Notes: generated by a model not told the origin, from the sequence alone. A stretch of 39,765 nt of DNA from Syntrophorhabdaceae bacterium (GCA_036504895.1 DASXUJ010000029.1:1-39765); one strand, 5' to 3'; shown: positions 23,917 through 31,443, numbered from the stretch's first letter. Numbers and translations are program-made.

Positions 23917-24726
23917 CTATTCCTCCCCTACGTTCCATCCTAACGCAGTAAGGACATTCGCCGGTATGGCATGTTCCTTTACCTTCTTCTTTTTTACCTC
24001 GGGCTTGTCCGACCCGAGAAACCAGTCAATGCCCCGCCACGCTCCCTTATCCTTTTTCATGAAAAAATAGAGGGCGCCGTCAGCCATGACCGTCATTTTC
24101 CCGTATTTCTTCTCCACCGGGGCGAGCACAAAGAGAACCGAGGCGTAACCCCCCTTCACCATAACCTTCTTCACCACCTTGGCGCAGGGTGCATTTACCG
24201 GCTCCCTGCCCTTACCGGCATTGAGCAGACATTCAAAAGGCTCTGCGGGAGGAGGGTCTCCAAAGTCCTTATCTGTTTCTTTCAATAACGAAGCATACCG
24301 CGCGATACCGTCGCAAAGTGCGCTGTCCGCCACGGGCCGGCAGGAGGCTAACAGCGCTGTTTCCCCGACGGCCCTCTCATTGCCGCCCCCCGGGGCTTCT
24401 TTTCCTTTGAAGACAACCCCATCTCCCTTAAAAAGAGTCGCACTCCCCTGATGCTCCCAAAAGGTCATTTTCCCGTCACTATACCGTGCCCCCGATGCCG
24501 AAACCGCCTCCGGAAGGGTCAGCTCTTTCCCTTCGGGGGGCCGGACCATCACCTTCCTGCCTTTTATATCAAAGCGAGCGGTGAGCTGCGTCCCGTCAGA
24601 AGAGATATAAAGGGCGGTCACGATATTCTCAGGCTCTTTCCCATGGGTGGGACGTGTATTTGCTCCCATGAGAATGGCGAGGGCCAATAATAGAAATGCA
24701 ATCCGGTATAGGGTCACTCTCTTCAT
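23917..24726 (-). CDS. Secreted protein with MliC-like (lysozyme-inhibitor) domain
   Basis: Protein of 269 aa with an N-terminal signal peptide (MKRVTLYRIAFLLLALAILMG, about 1-29). Residues about 38-107 match the MliC fold: LTARFDIKGRKVMVRPPEGKELTLPEAVSASGARYSDGKMTFWEH followed by SATLFKGDGVVFKGK. In MliC proteins this domain blocks C-type lysozyme in the periplasm. The remaining 160 residues have four Cys (C129, C138, C165, C180) and a conserved-looking YGKMTVMADGALYFF block but no domain I recognise. Whether lysozyme inhibition applies in this organism is uncertain. Single gene with GAGGATTG before the ATG, divergent from the Crp/Fnr gene. The 24727-25038 interval shows no other gene. Confidence 0.72.
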   Translation of the reverse strand: MKRVTLYRIAFLLLALAILMGANTRPTHGKEPENIVTALYISSDGTQLTARFDIKGRKVMVRPPEGKELTLPEAVSASGARYSDGKMTFWEHQGSATLFKGDGVVFKGKEAPGGGNERAVGETALLASCRPVADSALCDGIARYASLLKETDKDFGDPPPAEPFECLLNAGKGREPVNAPCAKVVKKVMVKGGYASVLFVLAPVEKKYGKMTVMADGALYFFMKKDKGAWRGIDWFLGSDKPEVKKKKVKEHAIPANVLTALGWNVGEE

Positions 24727-25005
24727 ACAATCCTCCGTGAGGTATGGCTTGGCCGGTGTTTCGACCGACTCTTTCTTCCCTGACTTTCTCTGTAAATTAT
24801 CGGTGGCTGCAGCCGAATTCCTAAGATGTGGTGAATGGCGTCAAAGAAACAGGTACACGGATCATGGTGTGTAAAACGGGCAATTCCATTATTTCTCTTT
24901 TTACGGGGCTGAAAGGGCTCTATGCCCGCACCATGTATTTCCATCTTCCGGAAACGAACATCGACACACTCTCGCCGGCTCTCGCTCGCGCAATTCGTCT
25001 TTCAA

Positions 25006-25028
25006 TTGCCGTCGTTTTCCATTACAAT
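25006..25028 (+). promoter_or_regulatory. Promoter candidate for the Crp/Fnr gene
   Basis: -10 TACAAT at 25023-25028, with a weak TTCAAT-type -35 about 16 bases upstream. Transcription would begin about 25035, only a few bases before the ATG at 25039, so the mRNA may be nearly leaderless. Confidence 0.4.
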
Positions 25029-25032
25029 ACAC

Positions 25033-25045
25033 TTGATCATGTCAA
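25033..25045. promoter_or_regulatory. TTGA-N5-TCAA site over the Crp/Fnr start codon
   Basis: TTGATCATGTCAA resembles the Fnr/Dnr half-sites TTGAT and GTCAA but with a shorter spacer than the usual TTGAT-N4-ATCAA. The site covers the predicted transcription start and the ATG, which suits autorepression (inference). Confidence 0.35.
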
Positions 25046-25725
25046 AAATCGTCTCCTTCATCTCCAATGCCACCCTGTTCCGCGGCCTGCCGGAGGCGCA
25101 GATCGAGCGGCTCGTGCGGATTTCCCAGACCTTCAACTATAAGCGCGGGGAGATCGTCTTCTCCGAAGGGGAGCCTGCCGCGGGCCTTTACATTCTCTAT
25201 CTCGGCCGCATGAAGATCTACAAGCTCTCTTTCGAAGGCAAGGAGCAGATCCTCCACATCATCGAGCCGGGCGAGCCCTTCGGCGAAGTAGCAGTCTTTC
25301 TGGGCGCCTCCTTTCCCGCCTACGCGGAGGCGCTGGAAGAATCGAAGGCCCTTTTCTTCCCCCGCGACTCCTTTGTATCCCTCATAAAAGAGGACCCCTA
25401 TCTCGCCATGAATATGCTTGCCGTCCTCTCCCAGAGGCTGAAATACTTCGCTCGCCTCATCGAAGACCTGTCTCTCAAGGAGGTGCCCCAGAGGTTTGCC
25501 GCCTATCTTCTCTATGGGAGCGACGAGTCGGGAAGGGATTACGTACATCTCAACATCACCAAGGGCCAGCTCGCAAGCTTACTGGGCACCATTCCGGAAA
25601 CTCTCTCCCGTATCCTCGGAAAGATGGTCCTGGAAGGCTTAATTGAAGTCCAGGGGAGAAAAATCACAGTCCTCGACAGGAAGGCACTCGAAGCGGTCAT
25701 CTCCGGGAAACGGACCCTTGTCTGA
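25039..25725 (+). CDS. Crp/Fnr family transcriptional regulator
   Basis: Protein of 228 aa, standard family length. Residues about 10-115 form the cyclic-nucleotide-binding-type beta barrel (FSEGEPAAGLYILYLGRMKIYKL, then PGEPFGEVAVF). A dimerisation helix about 119-145 follows, then a winged helix with recognition motif TKGQLASLLGTIPETLSRILGKM (about 174-196). No N-terminal Cys cluster is present, so it is not an Fe-S Fnr; the Arg typical of cAMP contact is not evident, so the ligand is unknown. Start at ATG 25039 gives the normal N-terminus MSKIVSFISNATLFRGL; the longer open frame from 24922 is unsupported. It converges with the AI-2E permease gene, their stops 4 bases apart. Confidence 0.9.
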   Translation: MSKIVSFISNATLFRGLPEAQIERLVRISQTFNYKRGEIVFSEGEPAAGLYILYLGRMKIYKLSFEGKEQILHIIEPGEPFGEVAVFLGASFPAYAEALEESKALFFPRDSFVSLIKEDPYLAMNMLAVLSQRLKYFARLIEDLSLKEVPQRFAAYLLYGSDESGRDYVHLNITKGQLASLLGTIPETLSRILGKMVLEGLIEVQGRKITVLDRKALEAVISGKRTLV

Positions 25726-25729
25726 CCGG

Positions 25730-26794
25730 CTATTCGGCATGCTCTTTCGTGGCGTCTTCGTCCGTATAGCGTAGTATCTCGAGAACCGATATAAAGAGGG
25801 CGAATACCAGGGGACCGAGGATGAAGCCCACGAAGCCGAATACTTTTATTCCGCCCAAGATGCTGAAAAAGATGGCGAGGGTGGGGAGCTTCAGGCGGCC
25901 CTTGATGATGAGGGGACGGAGAAAACTGTCAACCGAGCTGATTCCCATGGCGCCGACAATGAATAGGACCAGTGCTTTCCAATAGAATCCCTGCAACGCG
26001 AGATATGCCACGGCAGGCCCCCATATGACGAAAGTGCCGACCAGGGGAATAAAGGAGGAGATGCACATGGCAAGCCCCCACATTACGGGCGACGACACGC
26101 CCAGGATAGAGAAGGCGATCCCGCCCATGAGGCCCTGGATCACCGCGATGGTAACGCCCCCGTAAATCGTGGATACCACTATGTCCCGCGTCTGTTTCAG
26201 GAGTCTCTCCCGTTGTCTCTTTGAAAAGGGCATAAAAGTGCTGATCCTCTCCAGGAGCTCCGGGCCGTCTGCGAGGAAAAAGAAAATAGAGAGAAGCATG
26301 AAGACGAAGTTGACCAGGGTGGTAACCGCGTTTCCGAGACCGCTCCTGATTATGCCCATCGACTGCTTACCCATCTCCTGGAGATTGTCCGCCACGGCCT
26401 TGGTAAATTCACCTTCAGTCATATGGAATATCTTGAGCATCTTGGTGATGCCTTTATTGACCATGGGATGCTCGAGGAGGCTGGTCACGGGGTCGGACGG
26501 GGCAGTTCTCAGGTATTCGGAAAGATTGAATATTTCCTGAGTGAGGATGTAGGAAAAATATGCAAAAGGGCCGAGAAGAATAATAAGGATGAGAAAAAGG
26601 CAGAGGAGAGAAGCGACACTTTTCAGCTTCACCCCTTTTCTGATGAGGAGGTACACGGGATAGAAGACTATGGAGAGAACGATAGCCCAGATAATGGCAG
26701 ACAGGAAGGGCTGCAGCATCTGATAGGTAAGATACGCGAGAATAGCAGCTACGACGAAAATGGCGAGGGTGGCAAACCTGTTCGGGGACGCCAT
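25730..26794 (-). CDS. AI-2E family transporter (permease)
   Basis: Integral membrane protein of 354 aa from ATG 26794 (a TTG at 26824 would add 10 residues). It shows the two-plus-cluster arrangement of about eight hydrophobic segments typical of the PF01594 family: an N-terminal pair (about 8-45), a third near 60-85, a soluble region (about 100-150) and a C-terminal group. Conserved stretches include IWAIVLSIVFYPVYLLI, GGVTIAVIQGLMGGIAFSILGV and GPAVAYLALQG. Family members export small molecules (autoinducer-2 in TqsA) or act as Na+/H+ antiporters, so the substrate is open. The 186-base leader region upstream contains a strong hairpin at 26934-26963. Confidence 0.88.
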   Translation of the reverse strand: MASPNRFATLAIFVVAAILAYLTYQMLQPFLSAIIWAIVLSIVFYPVYLLIRKGVKLKSVASLLCLFLILIILLGPFAYFSYILTQEIFNLSEYLRTAPSDPVTSLLEHPMVNKGITKMLKIFHMTEGEFTKAVADNLQEMGKQSMGIIRSGLGNAVTTLVNFVFMLLSIFFFLADGPELLERISTFMPFSKRQRERLLKQTRDIVVSTIYGGVTIAVIQGLMGGIAFSILGVSSPVMWGLAMCISSFIPLVGTFVIWGPAVAYLALQGFYWKALVLFIVGAMGISSVDSFLRPLIIKGRLKLPTLAIFFSILGGIKVFGFVGFILGPLVFALFISVLEILRYTDEDATKEHAE

Positions 26795-26933
26795 GCGCTC
26801 ACAGAACGGGTGGTACCCGGTCAACCCTCAGCCGGGCTCTCCATTGCCACGCGAAACTCCCCAACAGCACTCTCCCCCTCGTGTTCATCCGGTCTTTAAA
26901 AACTCTGTTCCCCCGGGATAACCGGATGTAATG

Positions 26934-26963
26934 GGGCTTGAAGGCCCGTAAGCCTTCAAGCCC
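26934..26963. terminator. Perfect 12-bp hairpin between YtxH and AI-2E genes
   Basis: GGGCTTGAAGGC-CCGTAA-GCCTTCAAGCCC. No T-tract follows on either strand, so it may be a transcript-stability or protein-binding hairpin as well as a terminator for the YtxH unit. Confidence 0.5.
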
Positions 26964-27010
26964 TTCGTACGCAAATGTCCGCACGCACCCGCATACACGG
27001 GTCGCCGTTA

Positions 27011-27367
27011 TTATAGATTACCGGGAGCCTTAGTCTTTTGCAAGCTTTCTTTTTCTTTTTCGTAGGCCTCTTTCCCCGCTTCCACTGCCGACGCAAGGAC
27101 GGCTTTCTGCTCGGTCAAAAGGTCTTTTCCCTTCTCCACCATCTCTTTGCCTTTATCCACCATACAGGAGACCTCTTCCTTCACCTGCTCCATGTATGTC
27201 TCTGCCTTGCCTTTTACCTCGTCCGCCAGTTCCTTGAGCTGGGCCCGCGTCTCCGCGCCCGTCTTGGGGGCGAGGAGAAGAGCGGCTCCCGCACCCAGGA
27301 GTCCCCCTATAAAAAATGAGGCAAGTACACATCCGGCCGTGAAACCGCCACTTTCATTCTCTGCCAT
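27011..27367 (-). CDS. YtxH domain protein
   Basis: Protein of 118 aa. One membrane segment near the N-terminus (about 14-33, ASFFIGGLLGAGAALLLAP) precedes the YtxH hallmark LLLAPKTGAETRAQLKELAD, and the rest (about 40-112) is a long charged coiled coil. YtxH proteins are stress-linked membrane-anchored proteins of unknown biochemical role. AGGAGG lies 6 bases before the ATG. It is paired with the DUF948 protein 15 bases upstream on the same strand, a common pairing. Confidence 0.88.
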   Translation of the reverse strand: MAENESGGFTAGCVLASFFIGGLLGAGAALLLAPKTGAETRAQLKELADEVKGKAETYMEQVKEEVSCMVDKGKEMVEKGKDLLTEQKAVLASAVEAGKEAYEKEKESLQKTKAPGNL

Positions 27368-27382
27368 GTCAAACCTCCTTGA

Positions 27383-27772
27383 TTATGTTTGTTTTCTCCT
27401 GAAGAAATTACTCACCACATAACGTGACGCGACTTTGAGGCCGACCCTCATACCGGCGAGGCTTACGGTAGAGGTCTCGACGATGTTCTCCACCAAGTTC
27501 GTAACGGCCTTTACGTTCTGCCCGACCTGCCGCACCGACCCCGCGAAGACCTTCATATCGTCCGCCACATCTCCCACATCGTCAGTCAAATGCCTCAGAC
27601 TCTGAAGCGAGAGTCGCAATTCATCTAATACGGGCACGAGGGATTCTTCGGTTTTCCGTGCCGACTCCCTCATAATGTGGATGCCTTCCCTGAGCTCGAT
27701 CAGGACACGGATTACGATAACGGCAACCGCGATGAGAATGATCGTGATAACAATGAGAAACAGGTCTACCAT
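27383..27772 (-). CDS. DUF948-like membrane protein
   Basis: Protein of 129 aa from ATG 27772, which has AAGGAGGAG directly upstream; the open frame extends 29 codons further without support. Residues about 3-24 form one membrane segment (LFLIVITIILIAVAVIVIRVLI). The rest is a helical, methyl-accepting-like coiled coil (LDELRLSLQSLRHLTDDVGDVADDM) typical of DUF948. Probably acts with the neighbouring YtxH protein in the membrane (inference from pairing). The stretch 27773-28152 upstream has no gene that I can support. Confidence 0.8.
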   Translation of the reverse strand: MVDLFLIVITIILIAVAVIVIRVLIELREGIHIMRESARKTEESLVPVLDELRLSLQSLRHLTDDVGDVADDMKVFAGSVRQVGQNVKAVTNLVENIVETSTVSLAGMRVGLKVASRYVVSNFFRRKQT

Positions 27773-28152
27773 CTCTCCTCCTTTACCTACCGGACTCCAA
27801 AGACCCTCGCGGAAAAGCCGGAGGCATGTTTCTATGATCCGATGTTTAACTATAAACACTCGGTTTTTTTATTTCAACGGGTCGAACAACGACTTTTCGA
27901 CCTCCCTTCCGGTTTCTTGAGCTTCTTTACCCGGGAAAGAGCCGACAGCTCACATGTCTTTCCAGGTAGCATCCAATGTATAGTAATCGGCCGTATCTGT
28001 CAATAATTTAGGTAAATGTCCCCGTTTTTTTAACTTATACGATATTTATTCTCTTTATGGATTAAATTGCGACTAATATCTTCAAGGCAATTTAGGGGAG
28101 TGAACAAAGTCCGGTCGGAAGAGTTTTCCCTGACATTTGGTCGCCATTCCCC

Positions 28153-28181
28153 TTGACAAGGCATTGAAATTGCGTTATTAT
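28153..28181 (+). promoter_or_regulatory. Strong sigma70-type promoter of the aminotransferase leader
   Basis: Perfect TTGACA (28153-28158), exactly 17 bases, then TATTAT (28176-28181). The expected start is about 28188, the A of the leader-peptide ATG, so the leader mRNA may be leaderless. Confidence 0.8.
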
Positions 28182-28187
28182 TTCCCC

Positions 28188-28262
28188 ATGAACCGGGTAA
28201 CGGCCATCTTTGGCTTTTATTATTACTTTAGGAGCTCGCACCCGGGCATAATTTTGCTTTGA
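28188..28262 (+). CDS. Leader peptide rich in Phe and Tyr codons (24 aa)
   Basis: Short frame from ATG 28188 to TGA 28260-28262. Its core reads IFGFYYYFR: Phe codons at 28209, 28215 and 28227, Tyr codons at 28218, 28221 and 28224, so six of seven consecutive codons are aromatic. The end of the frame (GIILL and stop) lies inside the 5' arm of the antiterminator hairpin. This is the classic form of an attenuation leader such as pheL upstream of pheA in enterobacteria (established knowledge). No Shine-Dalgarno is present; the predicted transcription start coincides with the ATG. Expected role: a ribosome stalling when charged tRNA-Phe or tRNA-Tyr is scarce lets the downstream aminotransferase genes be transcribed. 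Confidence 0.75.
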   Translation: MNRVTAIFGFYYYFRSSHPGIILL

Positions 28263-28306
28263 CATAAGCAAAAAGCCATGGGTGCAAAAGGCCCCATGGC
28301 TTTTTT
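28238..28306 (+). promoter_or_regulatory. Attenuator: antiterminator and intrinsic terminator sharing one arm
   Basis: Antiterminator: GCACCC (28238-28243) pairs with GGGTGC (28280-28285), enclosing TTTTGCTT (28252-28259) paired with AAGCAAAA (28266-28273). Terminator: AAAAGCCATGGG (28271-28282) pairs with CCCATGGCTTTT (28293-28304) and ends in six T. The two structures share 28271-28282 and cannot coexist. A ribosome at the leader stop would mask 28252-28259 and favour termination; one stalled on the Tyr codons would leave it free. Confidence 0.75.
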
Positions 28307-28312
28307 AGTATT

Positions 28313-28343
28313 AAAGCCATGGCATAAGGCCATGGCTTTTTTT
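28313..28343 (+). terminator. Second intrinsic terminator in the aminotransferase leader
   Basis: AAAGCCATGGC (28313-28323) pairs with GCCATGGCTTT (28329-28339) around a 5-base loop and runs into seven T. It lies only 6 bases after the first T-tract and 18 bases before the gene start, reusing the same GCCATGG core. Confidence 0.75.
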
Positions 28344-28361
28344 CGTTTCAGAGGAGGAGCG

Positions 28362-29558
28362 ATGATCATTTCGAGAGACATTGAACGGCTCATAAAGGAT
28401 CAGGAAGGCTGGACCCGGAGGATGTTCGAGGAAGGCATCAGGATTAAGAAGCTTTACGGGGAGAACTCAGTATACGATTTTTCTCTCGGCAATCCCGATA
28501 CCGAGCCGCCCGAAGCACTCGGCAAGGCGCTCGTGGAGGCGGTTCTGAACCCCGCCACCGGAATGCACCGGTATATGTCCAACAACGGCTATGAGGATGT
28601 GCGCGAGGAGATCGCCCAATATCTGGCCGAAGACAGGAGCCTTCCCTTCACCTCTTCCCACGTGTTCATGACTGCCGGCTGCGCAGGCGGGCTCAATATG
28701 ATCTTCAGGAGCATCATGAACAGGGGCGATGAAGTGATCGTGCCGAGCCCTTTTTTCTGGGAATTTAAAAATTATGTCCACAATGCGGGCGGGGTGCCCA
28801 GGTTCGTCGAGACCAACCTCGATTTTCAGCTCGATATCGGCAACATCGAAAAAGCGATCACACCAAAGACCAGGGCCGTGCTCATCAATAGCCCGAATAA
28901 TCCCACGGGAGCGGTCTATAGCGAGGAGAGCTTGAAGGAGCTTGCGAAGCTCCTCTACCAAAAGAGGAGTGAGACAGGCCGCGAGATTTTTATCATCGCC
29001 GACGAGGCGTACCGGAAGCTCGTATACGACGGCATGACCTTGCCTAATCTCTTTAAGATCTATGACCTGGTTCTGGGTGTCACTTCCCATTCCAAGGACC
29101 TCGCCCTGGCAGGGGAGAGGATCGGCTATATCGCAATTTCGCCGGAGATAAAGGATTTTCAGCTCCTCGTGTCGGCCCTGACTATTACCATAAGGACCCT
29201 GGGCTTCGTAAACGCCCCCGCCCTCTTCCAGAGGATCGTGGGAAAATTCCAGAGAAATTCGGTCAGTATCGCCGATTATGAGAAGAAGAGGGATCTCCTC
29301 TATGACACCCTGATCGATGCGGGCTATGAATGCGTGAAGCCCACGGGCGCGTTTTACATGTTCCCCAAATCTCCCATACCTGATGAGCTTGAATTCGTGA
29401 GGGCCCTCCAGCAGGACGAGAGGATCATGGTGGTGCCCGGAAGGGGTTTCGGCAGGGAGGGTTATTTCAGGATTGCCTATTGCGTCCCCTTCGAGAAGGT
29501 GCTCGGCTCTCTCGACGGGTTCAGGAATATTGCGAAACGATATATTGAAAAGGGGTGA
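28362..29558 (+). CDS. Class I/II PLP aminotransferase, first of a tandem pair (probably aromatic amino acids)
   Basis: Fold-type I aminotransferase of 398 aa (COG0436/AspC-like), starting at ATG 28362 behind GAGGAGGAG. Motifs are FSLGNPDTEPP, GMHRYMSNNGYEDVREEIA, TAGCAGGLN, NSPNNPTGAVY (about 176-186), IIADEAYRKLVYDG, the PLP-lysine block SHSKDLALAGERIGY (Lys about 245) and a C-terminal YFRIAYCV with the substrate-carboxylate Arg. It transfers amino groups between an amino acid and a 2-oxo acid. An in-frame extension to 28278 runs through the terminators and is rejected. The leader peptide rich in Phe and Tyr suggests a role in Phe/Tyr synthesis (inference). Three bases separate it from its paralogue. 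Confidence 0.88.
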   Translation: MIISRDIERLIKDQEGWTRRMFEEGIRIKKLYGENSVYDFSLGNPDTEPPEALGKALVEAVLNPATGMHRYMSNNGYEDVREEIAQYLAEDRSLPFTSSHVFMTAGCAGGLNMIFRSIMNRGDEVIVPSPFFWEFKNYVHNAGGVPRFVETNLDFQLDIGNIEKAITPKTRAVLINSPNNPTGAVYSEESLKELAKLLYQKRSETGREIFIIADEAYRKLVYDGMTLPNLFKIYDLVLGVTSHSKDLALAGERIGYIAISPEIKDFQLLVSALTITIRTLGFVNAPALFQRIVGKFQRNSVSIADYEKKRDLLYDTLIDAGYECVKPTGAFYMFPKSPIPDELEFVRALQQDERIMVVPGRGFGREGYFRIAYCVPFEKVLGSLDGFRNIAKRYIEKG

Positions 29559-29561
29559 TCC

Positions 29562-30746
29562 ATGCCGGTATCCAAAAGTATCTCAGAATCTATGAAAAGC
29601 TCTTCCTGGATAAGGGCTATGTTCGAAGTGGGCGAAAAGCTGAAAAAGGAGTTCGGTCCGGAAAACGTCTTTGATTTCACTCTTGGCAACCCGATCGTCG
29701 AACCGCCGGCAAAGCTGAAGGAGGAGCTGGTGAGGATAGTATCGTCCGACATCAGGGGAATGCACCGGTACATGACGAACAGCGGATACGTTGAGGTGCG
29801 GGAAGAGATCGCGGCCTTCTATAGAGAGAGGAATGGTCTCGCCTTCACCAGTAACCATATCATTATGACCGTTGGGGCGGCGGGGGGCATCAACGTGGCC
29901 CTGAAGGCACTCCTCGATCCGGGCGACGAGGTGATCGTTCCCTGCCCCTATTTCGTGGAATTCAGGTTTTACATCGAAAACCATGGCGGCGTGATCAAGC
30001 TTGTGGATACGCGCGATGACTTCCACCTCGATGTGGAGAAAATAAGAGAGGCGATCACGGAGAAGACGAAGGCCATAATCGTGAATTCTCCCAACAACCC
30101 CACCGGGGTGGTGTACGACGAAAAGGAGCTCAAGGAGCTGGCCCACCTGCTCAAGGAAAAAAGACGGAAAGGCCAGAGGATCATATTGATCTCCGATGAG
30201 GCCTACAGGAAGATCATCTATGACGGCATCGCCTACCCCGATATGTTCAAATTGTACGAAGATACGGTGACCGTCACGTCCCACTCCAAAGACCTCGCCC
30301 TTCCCGGCGAAAGGATAGGCTATATCGCCGTGTCGCCCCTTCTCAGCAATGTGAAGACCTTTATCGATGCCGCCATATTCGCAAACAGAATACTCGGGTT
30401 CATCAACGCCCCGGCCATGATGCAGCGTCTTGTGGGAAAATTCCAGAAGAACAGCGTGGATATCATGGATTATCAGAGAAAGCGCGACGCCGTCTACACT
30501 ATGCTGGTCGATGCGGGGTTCGAGGTGGTAAAGCCCATGGGCACCTTCTATATCTTTCCCAAATCTCCCATCCCTGATGATATTAAATTCGTGAGGACCA
30601 TGCAGAAACACCACATTCTCGGAGTTCCCGGCATAGGCTTCGGCAAAGCGGGATATTTCAGGCTCGCCTACTGTGTGGATATGGAAGTCATCGAAGGATC
30701 ACGGAGATATTTCAAAGAGATCGGAGAGTTGCTCCATCGTAAATAG
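29562..30746 (+). CDS. Class I/II PLP aminotransferase, second of the tandem pair
   Basis: Paralogue of the preceding gene (394 aa), alike along its whole length: FTLGNPIVEPPAKL, GMHRYMTNSGYVEVREEIA, TVGAAGGIN, NSPNNPTGVVYDEKELKELA, ISDEAYRKIIYDG, SHSKDLALPGERIGYIAVSP (Lys about 243) and YFRLAYCVD. The ATG at 29562 follows the previous stop by 3 bases, with GGGGTGATCC as the ribosome site. The pair looks like an old tandem duplication kept under one attenuator, perhaps with split substrate ranges (aromatic versus aspartate/other). The last 35 bases overlap the 3' end of bioD on the opposite strand. Confidence 0.88.
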   Translation: MPVSKSISESMKSSSWIRAMFEVGEKLKKEFGPENVFDFTLGNPIVEPPAKLKEELVRIVSSDIRGMHRYMTNSGYVEVREEIAAFYRERNGLAFTSNHIIMTVGAAGGINVALKALLDPGDEVIVPCPYFVEFRFYIENHGGVIKLVDTRDDFHLDVEKIREAITEKTKAIIVNSPNNPTGVVYDEKELKELAHLLKEKRRKGQRIILISDEAYRKIIYDGIAYPDMFKLYEDTVTVTSHSKDLALPGERIGYIAVSPLLSNVKTFIDAAIFANRILGFINAPAMMQRLVGKFQKNSVDIMDYQRKRDAVYTMLVDAGFEVVKPMGTFYIFPKSPIPDDIKFVRTMQKHHILGVPGIGFGKAGYFRLAYCVDMEVIEGSRRYFKEIGELLHRK

Positions 30747-31443
30747 CTTCTACGTCAAGATTCGTTGCCGCCATACGGCCGAGCCGGTCAAGGTCGGCCC
30801 CTCCGTCGCCAAATCCTTCGAGGTAGGGCATGATGCCGAGGAGGGGCACGGGCAGATACTTGCGGAGCATCCCGGGGTTCGTCCGGGTCGCTACGTCTGA
30901 AGAACCTTCGGAATCGTTGAGGATTACCCCTATCGTCCTTATCCCCTCGGATTCAAGAGAGCGGCAGGTAAGGAGGGTATGGTTGATCGTACCGAGACCG
31001 AGCCGCGCCACCACCACCACGGGCAGGGACCATTTTTTCATCAGGTCCTGAAAGAAGAAATTCTCTTTTATGGGCACGAGGATGCCCCCCGCCCCTTCCA
31101 CAATCGTAATATCATGGTTTTTCACGATATCCCTGCAGATTCTCTCAGTAGCGTCCAGATCTATCCCTTTCCCCTCCTCCAGGGCCGCCGCCTCGGGGGC
31201 CAAGGGTTTTTGGAATGTACAGGGGTTTATGGATGCGAGGCTGTCGCGGGAACCTGAGGCATCTTTCAAGGACTTCGCGTCGCATGGGAAAAATTCAGTC
31301 CGGTCCAGAGGCAAGCCTGTCTCGAAAGGCTTCATCACCCCCACTGAAAGTCCTTTTATTCTTGAGAAATAGGCGGCGAGGCTCACCGATGCAAGGGTCT
31401 TGCCCACACCGGTATCAGTTCCGGTGACAAAAAGGGCCCTCAT
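30712..31443 (-). CDS. bioD: Dethiobiotin synthase
   Basis: BioD (243 aa) closes the ureido ring of dethiobiotin from 7,8-diaminopelargonate, CO2 and ATP. Visible are the P-loop FVTGTDTGVGKTLAS (about 5-19), KPFETGL with the substrate-contact Lys, DLDATERI, IVEGAGGILVPI (about 114-125) and VVARLGLGTINHTLLT. No other biotin genes are in the window. The ATG lacks a clear Shine-Dalgarno. It is 52 bases downstream of the DUF350 gene, itself after rex, so all three may share a redox-controlled transcript. Its 3' end overlaps the aminotransferase gene by 35 bases. Confidence 0.92.
   Translation of the reverse strand: MRALFVTGTDTGVGKTLASVSLAAYFSRIKGLSVGVMKPFETGLPLDRTEFFPCDAKSLKDASGSRDSLASINPCTFQKPLAPEAAALEEGKGIDLDATERICRDIVKNHDITIVEGAGGILVPIKENFFFQDLMKKWSLPVVVVARLGLGTINHTLLTCRSLESEGIRTIGVILNDSEGSSDVATRTNPGMLRKYLPVPLLGIMPYLEGFGDGGADLDRLGRMAATNLDVEAIYDGATLRSL

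Noticed and set aside
28278-28361. N-terminal extension of the first aminotransferase by 28 residues
   Set aside because: It would translate through both terminators; the ATG at 28362 has a strong ribosome site and gives a normal N-terminus.
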